This document shows, in pieces, positions 18,409-26,232 of a stretch of DNA of 64,000 nucleotides; the first letter of the stretch is position 1, and the number at the start of each line of letters is the position of its first letter. The notes beneath the pieces were generated by a model. The model saw nothing but the letters and a program-made list of their open reading frames with translations, did not search any database and had not been told where the DNA came from. The stretch covers positions 1,054,001-1,118,000 of the forward strand of contig NZ_JAAAKZ010000002.1 of NCBI RefSeq assembly GCF_009905605.1. The letters are read 5' to 3'. The position numbers and the translations under genes are program-made. Origin of the DNA: Runella sp. CRIBMP. GTDB taxonomy: Bacteria; Bacteroidota; Bacteroidia; Cytophagales; Spirosomataceae.

Positions 18409-18786
18409 ATGAAAAAAGTAACACTTCCTTTATTATTATTTTTTGTTACCACGTCGCTCGTCTTTGCAGGTGCGGCAGTAGCAGCGTTTGGTTGGGCAGA
18501 AACCGCCCACAATTTTGGCCAAATCGCACAGGGCAAGCCAGTTACGGCCGAATTTGCGTTCACCAACAAAGGTGCCATTCCCCTCATCATCCACAAGGCT
18601 TACGGTTCATGCGGGTGTACGGGGGTAGATTATCCCAAACAGCCAATTATGCCAGGAGCATCGGGCACGATCAAAGCGACATTTAACGCCGCCGCCGTTG
18701 GAACATTTAACAAAACAGTCACGGTAGAATCCAACGCAGAGGGTGGATTGGTGACGCTAAACATCCACGGAGAAGTCACTAAATAA
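18409..18786 (+). CDS. DUF1573 domain-containing exported protein
   Basis: A 125-residue protein with an N-terminal signal peptide (MKKVTLPLLLFFVTTSLVFA, cleavage near residue 20). It is followed by one DUF1573 immunoglobulin-like domain, recognised from AETAHNFGQIAQGKPVTAEFAFTNKG, then YGSCGCTGVDYPKQPIMPG and a C-terminal VTLNIHGEV. The CGC pair is a standard family feature. DUF1573 proteins are abundant secreted or periplasmic proteins of Bacteroidota with no settled function. The gene stands alone and ends at a strong bidirectional terminator. Confidence 0.85.
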   Translation: MKKVTLPLLLFFVTTSLVFAGAAVAAFGWAETAHNFGQIAQGKPVTAEFAFTNKGAIPLIIHKAYGSCGCTGVDYPKQPIMPGASGTIKATFNAAAVGTFNKTVTVESNAEGGLVTLNIHGEVTK

Positions 18787-18832
18787 CCATATCAGATTGG
18801 ATGTAGAAAAGTACAACACAGTCATGAAACAA

Positions 18833-18859
18833 ACAGGCGCACCCCGAAAGTGCGCCTGT
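18833..18859. terminator. Bidirectional terminator between DUF1573 and MFS genes
   Basis: ACAGGCGCAC and GTGCGCCTGT form a perfect 10-bp stem with a 7-nt loop. The structure is weakly extended on both sides by CATGA and TCATG. It lies between convergent genes. Confidence 0.75.
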
Positions 18860-18882
18860 CATTGTCATGAAACCACAACTCC

Positions 18883-20118
18883 TTATTCTACATAGTCAAG
18901 CTCTTTATGAAACGTTTCTTCCATGAGAAAAAGGGAAAGATACGCAATCGCAAAACAGAGCAGCGCTACCAGTCCACCTGCCGAAATAGCCCCCATGCCT
19001 GGTTTGAGGTATTGATACAAGGGAAGCGTCAGTAGCGTAGTGGCCCGCACAAAATTAGCCACGGTCGAGGTAGCCGTAGCGCGCAAATTGGTCCCGAAAC
19101 TTTCGGCCGTTACCGTTAAAAACATGGCGATATAACCAATCGAAAAGCCCAAATACGCACACACAATATAAAAAGCCGCTGCCTCGGTGATACCGCCATA
19201 CAGATAAATAATCACCCCCAGCAAAGTCATAGTGGTCATGATACCAATTGCCATGCGACGCGATTTGAGCCACTGACTCAACACCCCACTGAACATATCT
19301 CCGATGACCATTCCGACAAAAACGTACATCACGCAACGTCCGGTCACTATCTCTTCCGTGATACCCAACGCCTTTGCAAATTCATTGCTGAACGTGGCCA
19401 AAATTCCGATGACAAAATACGTAGGCACACCGACCCCGATGCAACGCATGTATTTCCAAAAACGGGCACTATCAGTAAAAAACGCCGACATACTGCCCAG
19501 TCGCAAACTTTGGGTTTTGGCCTGCTCAAACATCCCTGATTCATACACGCGTATCCGCAACAGCAGCAGAGCCAACCCCAAACCACCACCCGCAAAATAC
19601 GTAGTGCGCCAGTCAAACCATGAGTTGGTCAGGAAAGCCACCACCGCACCCAAAAGCCCCACACTCGCCACAATCGAAGACCCATAACCGCGTAGCTTTT
19701 GGGGCAAAATCTCAGAAACCAACGTCAAGCCTGCCCCCAATTCCCCCGCTAGCCCTACCCCAGCCATAAAACGCAGAAAACCGTACAGCATAGGCGTTTG
19801 CACAAAACCGCATAGGATATTAGCCAGCGAATACATGATAATAGAGCCAAATAAGACCGACAGCCGACCACGTTTATCGGCCAAAATTCCCCATAAAATT
19901 CCCCCTATCAGCAATCCCGCCTGCTGCCAGTTGTAAATGGCTGCGCCTACACTCGACACTTCTTCGGGGCTAAGACCGAGGCTTTTGAGGCTCGGTACCC
20001 TTACGATATTAAACACAATCAAATCATATACATCCACAAAATAGCCCAGCGCAGCCACAATAACGGGCAAGCTCACTAAACGGCTTAAAGAGGTAGGTTC
20101 GGTACTGCTGTTTTTCAT
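18883..20118 (-). CDS. MFS transporter
   Basis: A major facilitator of about 411 residues with twelve predicted membrane segments. Diagnostic blocks are YFVDVYDLIVFNIVRVPSL in segment 1, GILWGILADKRGRLSVLFGS (the loop 2-3 motif, DKRGR) and FRFMAGVGLAGELGAGLTLVSEILPQKLRGYGSS (segment 4 and loop 4-5). This layout is that of the metabolite:H+ symporter or sugar-porter-like branch, so the substrate may be an organic acid; it cannot be named. The reading frame is open to 20220, but MKNSSTEPTSLSRL at 20118 (or MTLSV at 20142) is a better start because the longer N-terminus is not family-like. It is convergent with DUF1573 and divergent from the Cys-rich microprotein. Confidence 0.8.
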   Translation of the reverse strand: MKNSSTEPTSLSRLVSLPVIVAALGYFVDVYDLIVFNIVRVPSLKSLGLSPEEVSSVGAAIYNWQQAGLLIGGILWGILADKRGRLSVLFGSIIMYSLANILCGFVQTPMLYGFLRFMAGVGLAGELGAGLTLVSEILPQKLRGYGSSIVASVGLLGAVVAFLTNSWFDWRTTYFAGGGLGLALLLLRIRVYESGMFEQAKTQSLRLGSMSAFFTDSARFWKYMRCIGVGVPTYFVIGILATFSNEFAKALGITEEIVTGRCVMYVFVGMVIGDMFSGVLSQWLKSRRMAIGIMTTMTLLGVIIYLYGGITEAAAFYIVCAYLGFSIGYIAMFLTVTAESFGTNLRATATSTVANFVRATTLLTLPLYQYLKPGMGAISAGGLVALLCFAIAYLSLFLMEETFHKELDYVE

Positions 20119-20265
20119 AAAATTATTAACGGAAAGGGTCATCAGGAACGCAATTACGGAAAAAGGCGTTTTTGTGTAAAGCGATGAGGGGTAGATTTTA
20201 TACTTTAATGCGTAAATCACCAGAAAATTCTCCCAAACGCATTTTTACGTTAATTCTCTTCCAAA

Positions 20266-20391
20266 ATGATGGAAACAATTGTCATCGGTTTGCTTTTTTT
20301 AGGAGCGTTGGGGTACGTCGGCAACCGCCTACGAAAAGAATTAAGCCCCAAAAAATCGGGTTGCGGCAAAGGCTGCGGATGTGAGAAATAA
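20266..20391 (+). CDS. 41-residue Cys-rich single-pass membrane microprotein, FeoB-associated-like
   Basis: A short reading frame starting ATGATG encodes an N-terminal membrane segment (METIVIGLLFLGALGYVGNRL), a basic stretch (RKELSPKK), then a terminal cysteine cluster SGCGKGCGCEK. This layout matches the small FeoB-associated Cys-rich membrane proteins, thought to assist ferrous iron uptake. No feoA or feoB is present in this window, so the link to iron is by resemblance only. The spacing of 147 nt from the divergent MFS start leaves room for a promoter. gpsA follows after an 83-nt gap containing a direct repeat. Confidence 0.65.
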   Translation: MMETIVIGLLFLGALGYVGNRLRKELSPKKSGCGKGCGCEK

Positions 20392-20424
20392 GGGTAAAGT
20401 TGAAGTGGCAAAGGGTAAAGTTGA
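20390..20424 (+). repeat. 14-bp direct repeat before gpsA
   Basis: AAGGGTAAAGTTGA occurs at 20390-20403 and again at 20411-20424. Read on the other strand it resembles the CTTCACTTTTAGCTTT-like tract before the oxoprolinase gene. Confidence 0.5.
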
Positions 20425-20474
20425 GGCTTTTTTTGCAAGTTTGTGCTACGAAATTAGAACCGACAATCCTATCA

Positions 20475-21464
20475 ATGACATCAATCGCCGTTATAGGTGG
20501 TGGCAGTTGGGCCACTGCTATTATCAAAATCCTGTCCGAAAACAACGTATCTATCCGTTGGTGGCTGCGCGACCGTGGCGCCGTTGACCACATCCGGAAG
20601 CACCATTACAATCCCGATTATCTCCGCGATGTGCGCCTAAGTCCCCGTAAAGTAAAGACTTTTTCTAAAATTACCGACGCCCTAAACGGTGCCGAATACG
20701 TCATTTTAGCTATTCCTGCCGCTTTTGTTCAGGAGCCGCTCCAAGGACTAACCGCCCAACATTTTGCAGGCAAACGGGTCGTTTCGGCCATTAAAGGCAT
20801 GATTCCCGAAAAAAACTGTCTGGTTACGGATTGGGTAGAGGAGCGTTTTGAAGTACCGCTGAGTCAGATTTCCGTCATTGCGGGCCCGTGTCATGCCGAA
20901 GAAGTGGCGCTCGAAAAGCAATCCTACCTCACCATCGCCTCCACCGACGAAGCCTGCGCTTCGCATTTTGCCCAATTGATGAATTGTCGGTTTGTCACCG
21001 CCAACCCTTTGGTGGATTTGTACGGGGTTGAGTACGCCGCAGTGATGAAAAACATAGTGGCATTAGCCTGTGGCATCAGTCACGGATTGGGCTACGGAGA
21101 TAACTTTCAGGCGGTCTTGGTTTCCAACGCCATGCAAGAAATCCGCCGTTTTGTCAATGCCGTAGACCCGCGTGAGCGTGATTTGAGCGCCTCGGCCTAC
21201 CTCGGCGATTTGCTCGTAACAGCTTATTCGCAATTTAGCCGCAACCGTACTTTTGGCAACATGATTGGGCGCGGGTACAGCGTTCAATCGGCCCAAATGG
21301 AAATGAAAATGATTGCCGAAGGCTACTACGCCGTCAACAGTATTTTTGAAATGAACAAGAAATACGGCGTTGAAATGCCCATCACAGAAGCCACCTACAG
21401 GATTCTCTACGAACGTCAGCCGCCAGCCACTGAAATTGGATTGCTGAAAATGAAACTTCGATAG
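20475..21464 (+). CDS. gpsA: NAD(P)H-dependent glycerol-3-phosphate dehydrogenase
   Basis: GpsA reduces dihydroxyacetone phosphate to sn-glycerol-3-phosphate, the backbone for phospholipid synthesis. The 329-residue protein has the N-terminal dinucleotide site IAVIGGGSWATAI. It also has VSAIKGM, the substrate-pocket motif GPCHAEEVAL, the catalytic-lysine segment YGVEYAAVMKNIVALACG, and a C-terminal helical domain with FGNMIGRGYSVQSAQMEM. The frame is open to 20400, but MTSIAVIGGG at 20475 is the right start because the fold begins there. The gene is a single unit following the microprotein; an AraC regulator starts 16 nt after its stop and may be co-transcribed. Confidence 0.93.
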   Translation: MTSIAVIGGGSWATAIIKILSENNVSIRWWLRDRGAVDHIRKHHYNPDYLRDVRLSPRKVKTFSKITDALNGAEYVILAIPAAFVQEPLQGLTAQHFAGKRVVSAIKGMIPEKNCLVTDWVEERFEVPLSQISVIAGPCHAEEVALEKQSYLTIASTDEACASHFAQLMNCRFVTANPLVDLYGVEYAAVMKNIVALACGISHGLGYGDNFQAVLVSNAMQEIRRFVNAVDPRERDLSASAYLGDLLVTAYSQFSRNRTFGNMIGRGYSVQSAQMEMKMIAEGYYAVNSIFEMNKKYGVEMPITEATYRILYERQPPATEIGLLKMKLR

Positions 21465-21480
21465 CTACTAAGAAGCCCCT

Positions 21481-22245
21481 ATGAGATTTGATAAATTCAT
21501 CCCGACAGCGCAACTTAGCCCCTACATTAAATACTTTGTGGTGGCCGAAAACGCGCAGGAAAGCCAATACAAGGTTTTTCCTGCGTCGGGCCTTGTCATT
21601 GGATTTCAGTACCGTGGGCAGCTTTCAACCGTTATCAATAATGTGAAATTAAATTTGGAAACATCGGGCATAACGGGTATTTCTGACCACTATAAACTCT
21701 TCAAAAACTCCGCCAACATCGGGACCCTATTGGTTTACTTTACCGAAATCGGCTTTACGCACTTTACGGCAAGCCCCGCCCACGAACTATTTAACCAAAG
21801 CATTTCGCTCGACGATATTTTTGACAAGAACAAAGTACGTGAAGCGGAAGAAAAACTCTCATCTGCCACGACGGATGCCCAGCGTATTCAGATTATTGAA
21901 CAATTCTTTCTCTCGCATCTCAAAGACATTCAAAACGACCGACTTATCGTTGAGGCGGTCAAACTCATTTATCAGTCAAAAGGAGCCATTAAAATCAAGG
22001 AGTTAAACGAAAAGCTGTTTATCAGCCAAAGCCCTTTTGAGAAACGTTTCAGAAAATTAGTGGGCACTTCCCCCAAAAAATTTGCGTCGATTGTTCGTTT
22101 CAATACGGTATTAAATGATTTGAATGGCCCGAAATCGCTTACTGACATTTGCTACGGAAACAACTTTTTTGACCAAGCCCATTTTATCAAGGACTTTAAA
22201 CAATACACGGGCGACACTCCCGAACAGTTTAAGCGGTTCTTATAA
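21481..22245 (+). CDS. AraC-family transcriptional regulator
   Basis: A 254-residue protein with an N-terminal DUF6597-like sensor region (MRFDKFIPTAQLSPYIKYF, FPASGLVIGFQYRG). Its C-terminal AraC DNA-binding domain spans about residues 165-254 (IKIKELNEKLFISQSPFEKRFRKLVGTSPKKFAS, LTDICYGNNFFDQAHFIKDFKQYTGDTPEQF). It starts 16 nt after gpsA, and the DUF1398 gene follows after 87 nt. Such regulators often control stress or small-molecule-response genes; the DUF1398 gene is a plausible target. Confidence 0.85.
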   Translation: MRFDKFIPTAQLSPYIKYFVVAENAQESQYKVFPASGLVIGFQYRGQLSTVINNVKLNLETSGITGISDHYKLFKNSANIGTLLVYFTEIGFTHFTASPAHELFNQSISLDDIFDKNKVREAEEKLSSATTDAQRIQIIEQFFLSHLKDIQNDRLIVEAVKLIYQSKGAIKIKELNEKLFISQSPFEKRFRKLVGTSPKKFASIVRFNTVLNDLNGPKSLTDICYGNNFFDQAHFIKDFKQYTGDTPEQFKRFL

Positions 22246-22332
22246 AAACGGTTTTTTACAATGACAGCGCCTTCATTTTGAGGACTTTTGCATTGTACAA
22301 ATTATCGTTTAACGACCAAAAAATCAAAACCA

Positions 22333-22722
22333 ATGTTTACCATAGACCAAATTAAAGCCGCCCATTCAAAAGTAAAATCGGGTGCCGATTTTCCCAACTA
22401 TATTCAAGAGCTGGTTCAATTGGGTGTGACCTCCTATGAAACCTACGTTTCAGACGGACACACCGACTATTTTGGGAAAGATGCCTACCATACTTCAACT
22501 ACCCCGGCGTATGATACCCTGTTTATTGCCGAAATAAGCAATGCCGAACAATTCAAAATTGACCTAAATGCGCATCAGCAAGGCCAAACCGACTATCCTA
22601 CTTTTTGCAAGGACTGTGCAAAATCGGGCATCGAAAAATGGACAGTTGCGATGGACAAAATGACTTGCACCTACTATGACAAGGCCGAAAATAAACTGTT
22701 GACGGAAATTATACCACAATAG
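22333..22722 (+). CDS. DUF1398 domain-containing protein
   Basis: A 129-residue cytosolic protein beginning MFTIDQIKAAHSKVKSG. It has the family block LVQLGVTSYETYVSDGHTDYFG and a C-terminal YPTFCKDCAKSGIEKWTVAMDKMTCTYYD, typical of DUF1398 (YbcV-like) proteins of unknown function. The frame extends upstream only from a TTG at 22288, so the ATG at 22333 is chosen. It follows an AraC regulator and ends before a very strong hairpin terminator. Confidence 0.8.
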   Translation: MFTIDQIKAAHSKVKSGADFPNYIQELVQLGVTSYETYVSDGHTDYFGKDAYHTSTTPAYDTLFIAEISNAEQFKIDLNAHQQGQTDYPTFCKDCAKSGIEKWTVAMDKMTCTYYDKAENKLLTEIIPQ

Positions 22723-22777
22723 AACGGCCCTAGAAAACCCCAAAATTCAGGCATTTGTGGGGCAAGTGAGCAAAAAG

Positions 22778-22811
22778 ATTCGGGCCGCCCTTCGTGAAGG
22801 GCGGCCCGAAT
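22778..22811. terminator. Strong bidirectional hairpin terminator
   Basis: ATTCGGGCCGCCCTTC and GAAGGGCGGCCCGAAT form a perfect 16-bp GC-rich inverted repeat with only GT between the arms. It lies between the convergent DUF1398 and lipoprotein genes. Confidence 0.8.
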
Positions 22812-22829
22812 TGTGCAGAATCTCCCTGA

Positions 22830-24356
22830 TTATTTCTCAATCAACACATTCGACTCCTGATTTTTATCGAAAGTATTCACCGTCGTTAAATCGGCGTTGG
22901 CCGAAGCGCCGTAGCCCACAAATACCCCATAACCGCCGCTGCCGCTGATAGCCGTATTTTTGATGGTCATGGTGGCACGGTTGCCGTAGATGGCTACGTT
23001 TGCCCGCTTGCCTGACACAATAGCTACGCTGCCCGCATTTTTAACCTCTACTTGTTCAAGCAAATTTTTCGGGTCAGCCGAGTAACAAATCAGTCCGCGC
23101 CAATAGGCCGCCGTGTTGTTGGCTCCGTTAAAAACTATTTTCGCGGCCGCCGTTCCTTTGGCCAAAATATACCCGTCTGTATTGATTCTGATGACGGCGT
23201 CGCGGTTCATTTCCAGAATAACGCCCGGGTTTAATTTCCAACCGGTACTAACCGTAAATTCACCCGTCAAGCGGTAAGGAGTTTTGTCGGCAAAACCCGC
23301 CCACGTGATTTCTTCTTTGCCTTTGATGCCCGAGGCGGTCACTTCTACCACATCGCGGCCATTTCCACCTTTAAACGTCGAAGCGGCATCCAATTTTGCC
23401 ACATTTTCGGCAGTAAGCATAATCCCCGCTTCGGTGTTGTTCGAAAAAGCATTTTGTGAAAATTCGCGTATAATAGACCCGTCGTAGGCATAGATTCCGT
23501 AGCCTTCGTTTTGTGAAAACACGGTATTTTTAAGGGCAATCTGCGCCTTGCTACCTCCCGACATAAACAAGGCAGATTTTGTAGTGCTGAAGACGGTACG
23601 GCTACCTGCGTGCATTATTTCCACGTATTCCAAGAGATTGGCGTTGCTACCCGAATAAAGCGAAATACCTACCCAATACCCTTTGGTTTTCTGTACGCCC
23701 ACAAATTTGATTTTGCGGTTGGCTTCACCCTTGGCGATGATAAGTCCGCCGTTGTCGTTGATGTTCATCCGCACATCTCGCTCAAACGCAATGACTACGC
23801 CCGGAGCAATGGTCAGTTCGTTGTTGACGTCAATGGATTTGGTTACGATGTAGTCTGGCAAGTCGGGATTGGCTACGCGGTCGGTGAGGTTGGTCTTTAC
23901 GGTGATGTTTGCGGTAATGGCCAAAGGCTCGGCCACCGATGCGGTTATCAGCACTTTGTCGGTACTTTTGCCATTGGCACTACTAACGGTCAATTCTAGC
24001 TCGTATTCGCCTACTTCATCAGGCGTAAACGTAGGCTTAAACGACGACGCGTTTGAGAGGGTTACGGTACTTTTGGCGGGCTTACGCAATAGCTTCCACT
24101 CTACCGTGAGCGGCTTGCCCTGCGCGTCGCTTGACTCAGAGGCATCCAAGCTGACCTGTTGCCCTACCTGTACGGATTGGTCTGCGCCCGCTTTTGCCGT
24201 AACCGTAAACGTTGGATCCACAATTTCTTCCTTCTTACACCCCGTCATTATCAACATGAGCATCATCAAAGGCACAAATAGCGAGGCGATAGCAGCATTT
24301 TTGGCAAAAGGCATTGCCTGAACCCGCAGGTTCTGAAGTACATTTTTTTGTTTCAT
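22830..24356 (-). CDS. Surface lipoprotein with Ig/PKD-like domain and duplicated parallel beta-helix module
   Basis: The 508-residue protein has a lipoprotein signal ending LIMTGC, with the lipidated cysteine at residue 40. A PKD/REJ-like domain follows (about 52-145; AGADQSVQVGQQVSLDAS, GKPLTVEWKLLRKP, TPDEVGEYELELTV). The rest consists of two homologous modules of about 170 residues. The first has IAPGVVIAFERDVRMNIN, IIAKGEANRKIKFVG and LLEYVEIMHAGS. The second has LNPGVILEMNRDAVIRIN, ILAKGTAAAKIVFNG and LLEQVEVKNAGS. Each module ends in right-handed beta-helix repeats. It is probably anchored at the outer membrane and exposed. Ligand binding is possible, but no catalytic residues were recognised. 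Confidence 0.75.
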   Translation of the reverse strand: MKQKNVLQNLRVQAMPFAKNAAIASLFVPLMMLMLIMTGCKKEEIVDPTFTVTAKAGADQSVQVGQQVSLDASESSDAQGKPLTVEWKLLRKPAKSTVTLSNASSFKPTFTPDEVGEYELELTVSSANGKSTDKVLITASVAEPLAITANITVKTNLTDRVANPDLPDYIVTKSIDVNNELTIAPGVVIAFERDVRMNINDNGGLIIAKGEANRKIKFVGVQKTKGYWVGISLYSGSNANLLEYVEIMHAGSRTVFSTTKSALFMSGGSKAQIALKNTVFSQNEGYGIYAYDGSIIREFSQNAFSNNTEAGIMLTAENVAKLDAASTFKGGNGRDVVEVTASGIKGKEEITWAGFADKTPYRLTGEFTVSTGWKLNPGVILEMNRDAVIRINTDGYILAKGTAAAKIVFNGANNTAAYWRGLICYSADPKNLLEQVEVKNAGSVAIVSGKRANVAIYGNRATMTIKNTAISGSGGYGVFVGYGASANADLTTVNTFDKNQESNVLIEK

Positions 24357-24388
24357 GGCTTAAATTACTGTTTGAATTTTTGAACGCT

Positions 24389-24418
24389 CAAAAGTAATTG
24401 GCCTAGCCCTCAAGCAAA
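24389..24418 (-). promoter_or_regulatory. Promoter of the beta-helix lipoprotein gene
   Basis: On the minus strand TTTG (24418-24415), an 18-nt spacer and a perfect TACTTTTG (24396-24389) precede the start codon at 24356 by about 30 nt. Confidence 0.5.
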
Positions 24419-24485
24419 GGGGCATTTGTGCTGAAACGGTAAAAGTGAGTGCTGAAGTGATAAAAAAAGCCGCGTTTTAACAAAT

Positions 24486-24517
24486 ATCGTCGGTGAGGTT
24501 ATAACTCCACCGACGAT
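24486..24517 (-). terminator. Terminator of the outer-membrane protein gene
   Basis: ATCGTCGGTG and CACCGACGAT form a 10-bp stem 8 nt after the stop codon of the minus-strand gene ending at 24525. A run of T follows about 20 nt further on that strand. Confidence 0.65.
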
Positions 24518-24524
24518 AACAATG

Positions 24525-25058
24525 CTAAAAATTAAAACGAACGCCAATGCTGGCCTGCGGGTGAAGATAAAAAATGTCAGGAATCAATTCAATGTAAAGT
24601 CCGCCTTCCAGAAACAAGGATAAGGGACTGTTTGGTACAAAATATTCAGTTCCTGCCAAACCCGCGCCTCCGAGCGAAATATTATTGGTAAACACTTTGA
24701 CACCGGGCACATTGCTAGGGTCAAAATAATAGCGACGTGAGTTGATTTGGCCTCCGAAGCCGTAATAAACGTGCAGTTTTTCAGCTTTGAACAACCCCTT
24801 GTGCCACAGGTACGCCGCCCGCACCGAGAATCCCGCATTTTGGTAGGTACCTTTGCGGTACTTGCGGTCGCGGCCATAAAACAGGCCATACGTTCCTGCC
24901 GATATATCTAAGGCTTTGTTGTCGCCAAAATATTTACGGACATTCAGCCCAGAAGGCTCCACCAATTGAAATCCAACCGCCCAATTATTATACTGCGCCA
25001 TTGAGGGTAGAATGCCCAAGGCGGTAAGCAACAAAGTGAATAAAAGCTTCTTTTTCAT
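24525..25058 (-). CDS. Hypothetical outer-membrane beta-barrel-like protein
   Basis: The 177-residue protein has a signal peptide (MKKKLLFTLLLTALGILPSMAQ). The mature part alternates hydrophobic and polar residues and is rich in Gly, Tyr and Phe. It ends in the aromatic C-terminus SIGVRFNF, typical of outer-membrane barrels. The block WAVGFQLVEPSGLNVRKYFGDNKALD is common in small Bacteroidota barrel proteins of unknown role. It lies upstream of the lipoprotein gene on the same strand, but a terminator and a new promoter separate them. Its start is 55 nt from the end of hisC. Confidence 0.65.
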   Translation of the reverse strand: MKKKLLFTLLLTALGILPSMAQYNNWAVGFQLVEPSGLNVRKYFGDNKALDISAGTYGLFYGRDRKYRKGTYQNAGFSVRAAYLWHKGLFKAEKLHVYYGFGGQINSRRYYFDPSNVPGVKVFTNNISLGGAGLAGTEYFVPNSPLSLFLEGGLYIELIPDIFYLHPQASIGVRFNF

Positions 25059-25113
25059 CTACTGTAGTGTTAATTTTAATAATGACAATCGGCGGCCTCA
25101 GAACCCTTATCGG

Positions 25114-26172
25114 TTATGCCATGATGGCAAATGCTTTCAGCGTTTCTAACAGCGTTTTGTTTTCCTCCGCCGTGCCGACCGTAATCCGAAGGCATCCATC
25201 ACACAGAATTACTTTTGAACGGTCACGCACGATGATTTTTTGGTCAATTAAGTACTGCATCACGCCCGACGCATCGTCAAATTCGACGAGCAAAAAGTTG
25301 GAATCTGAGGGATATATCTTTTTAACTAACGGCAAGTCGGCCAAATTCGTGCGCAAATGCTCCCGCTCCGCCAAAATATCATTGACCAATTGTTTTTTGG
25401 TTTCGACATAGTCCAGTGCTTCAAATAACAACTGCTGCGTAGCCCCGCTGAGGTTGTAAGGAGGTTTGATTTTGTTTAATACCTTAATAATTTCTTCGGA
25501 GGCAAAACACATTCCTAAACGCAGCGAAGCCAACCCCCACGCCTTAGAAAAAGTCTGTAACACAATCAGATTGGGATAATTATCCAATTCCTGCGTAAAC
25601 GACGGCTCACTCGCAAAATCAATGTACGCTTCATCGACGACCACCAATCCCTGAAAATTGTTCAGAATTTCTAAAATTGCTTCGCGCTGTACCAGATTTC
25701 CACTGGGGTTATTGGGCGAGCATATCCACACAATTTTGGTTTTGGGGGTCAACGCCGCCAACACTTTAGAGGTATCAATCTGAAAATCAGACGTCAATGG
25801 CACTTTTATTACAGGTACATCGTTGATGTCGGCGCTTACCTGATACATGCCGTAGGTAGGCGGCATGAGCAGCATATTGTCTTCACGGGGCGTGCAAGTG
25901 GCCCGCACCAAAAGGTCAATGGGTTCGTCAGAGCCATTGCCCAGAAAAATTTGGGTAGGTCGTACGCCTTTAATTGGCGCCAATTTTTGTTTGATAGCCC
26001 ACTGGTACGGGTCGGGATAGCGGTTCCAGTGCTGCCCGTTTACCGACTGATAGGGATTTTCATTGGCATCCAAAAAGATACCTTCTTTGCCCGTATATTC
26101 ATCCCGCGCCGACGAGTACGGCACCAAGTTAAGGATGTGCGGACGGAGGATTTTTGTTAAGTCAAAAGTCAT
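25114..26172 (-). CDS. hisC: Histidinol-phosphate aminotransferase
   Basis: HisC transfers an amino group from glutamate to imidazole-acetol phosphate to give histidinol phosphate. The product of about 352 residues has the type I/II aminotransferase fold. Landmarks are FLDANENPYQ near the N-terminus, LGNGSDEPIDLLVRATCTP, WICSPNNPSGN, VVVDEAYIDFA and the PLP-lysine segment QTFSKAWGLASLRLG. The frame opens at 26199, but MTFDLTKILRPH at 26172 is the likely start. It is the third gene of the hisG-hisD-hisC unit, 60 nt after hisD. Confidence 0.94.
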   Translation of the reverse strand: MTFDLTKILRPHILNLVPYSSARDEYTGKEGIFLDANENPYQSVNGQHWNRYPDPYQWAIKQKLAPIKGVRPTQIFLGNGSDEPIDLLVRATCTPREDNMLLMPPTYGMYQVSADINDVPVIKVPLTSDFQIDTSKVLAALTPKTKIVWICSPNNPSGNLVQREAILEILNNFQGLVVVDEAYIDFASEPSFTQELDNYPNLIVLQTFSKAWGLASLRLGMCFASEEIIKVLNKIKPPYNLSGATQQLLFEALDYVETKKQLVNDILAEREHLRTNLADLPLVKKIYPSDSNFLLVEFDDASGVMQYLIDQKIIVRDRSKVILCDGCLRITVGTAEENKTLLETLKAFAIMA

Positions 26173-26232
26173 TGTGGTAGGTATTTCTGATAGACACAAA
26201 CGGGTAGCACAAGGCCTGCCCCCACGTTTACA

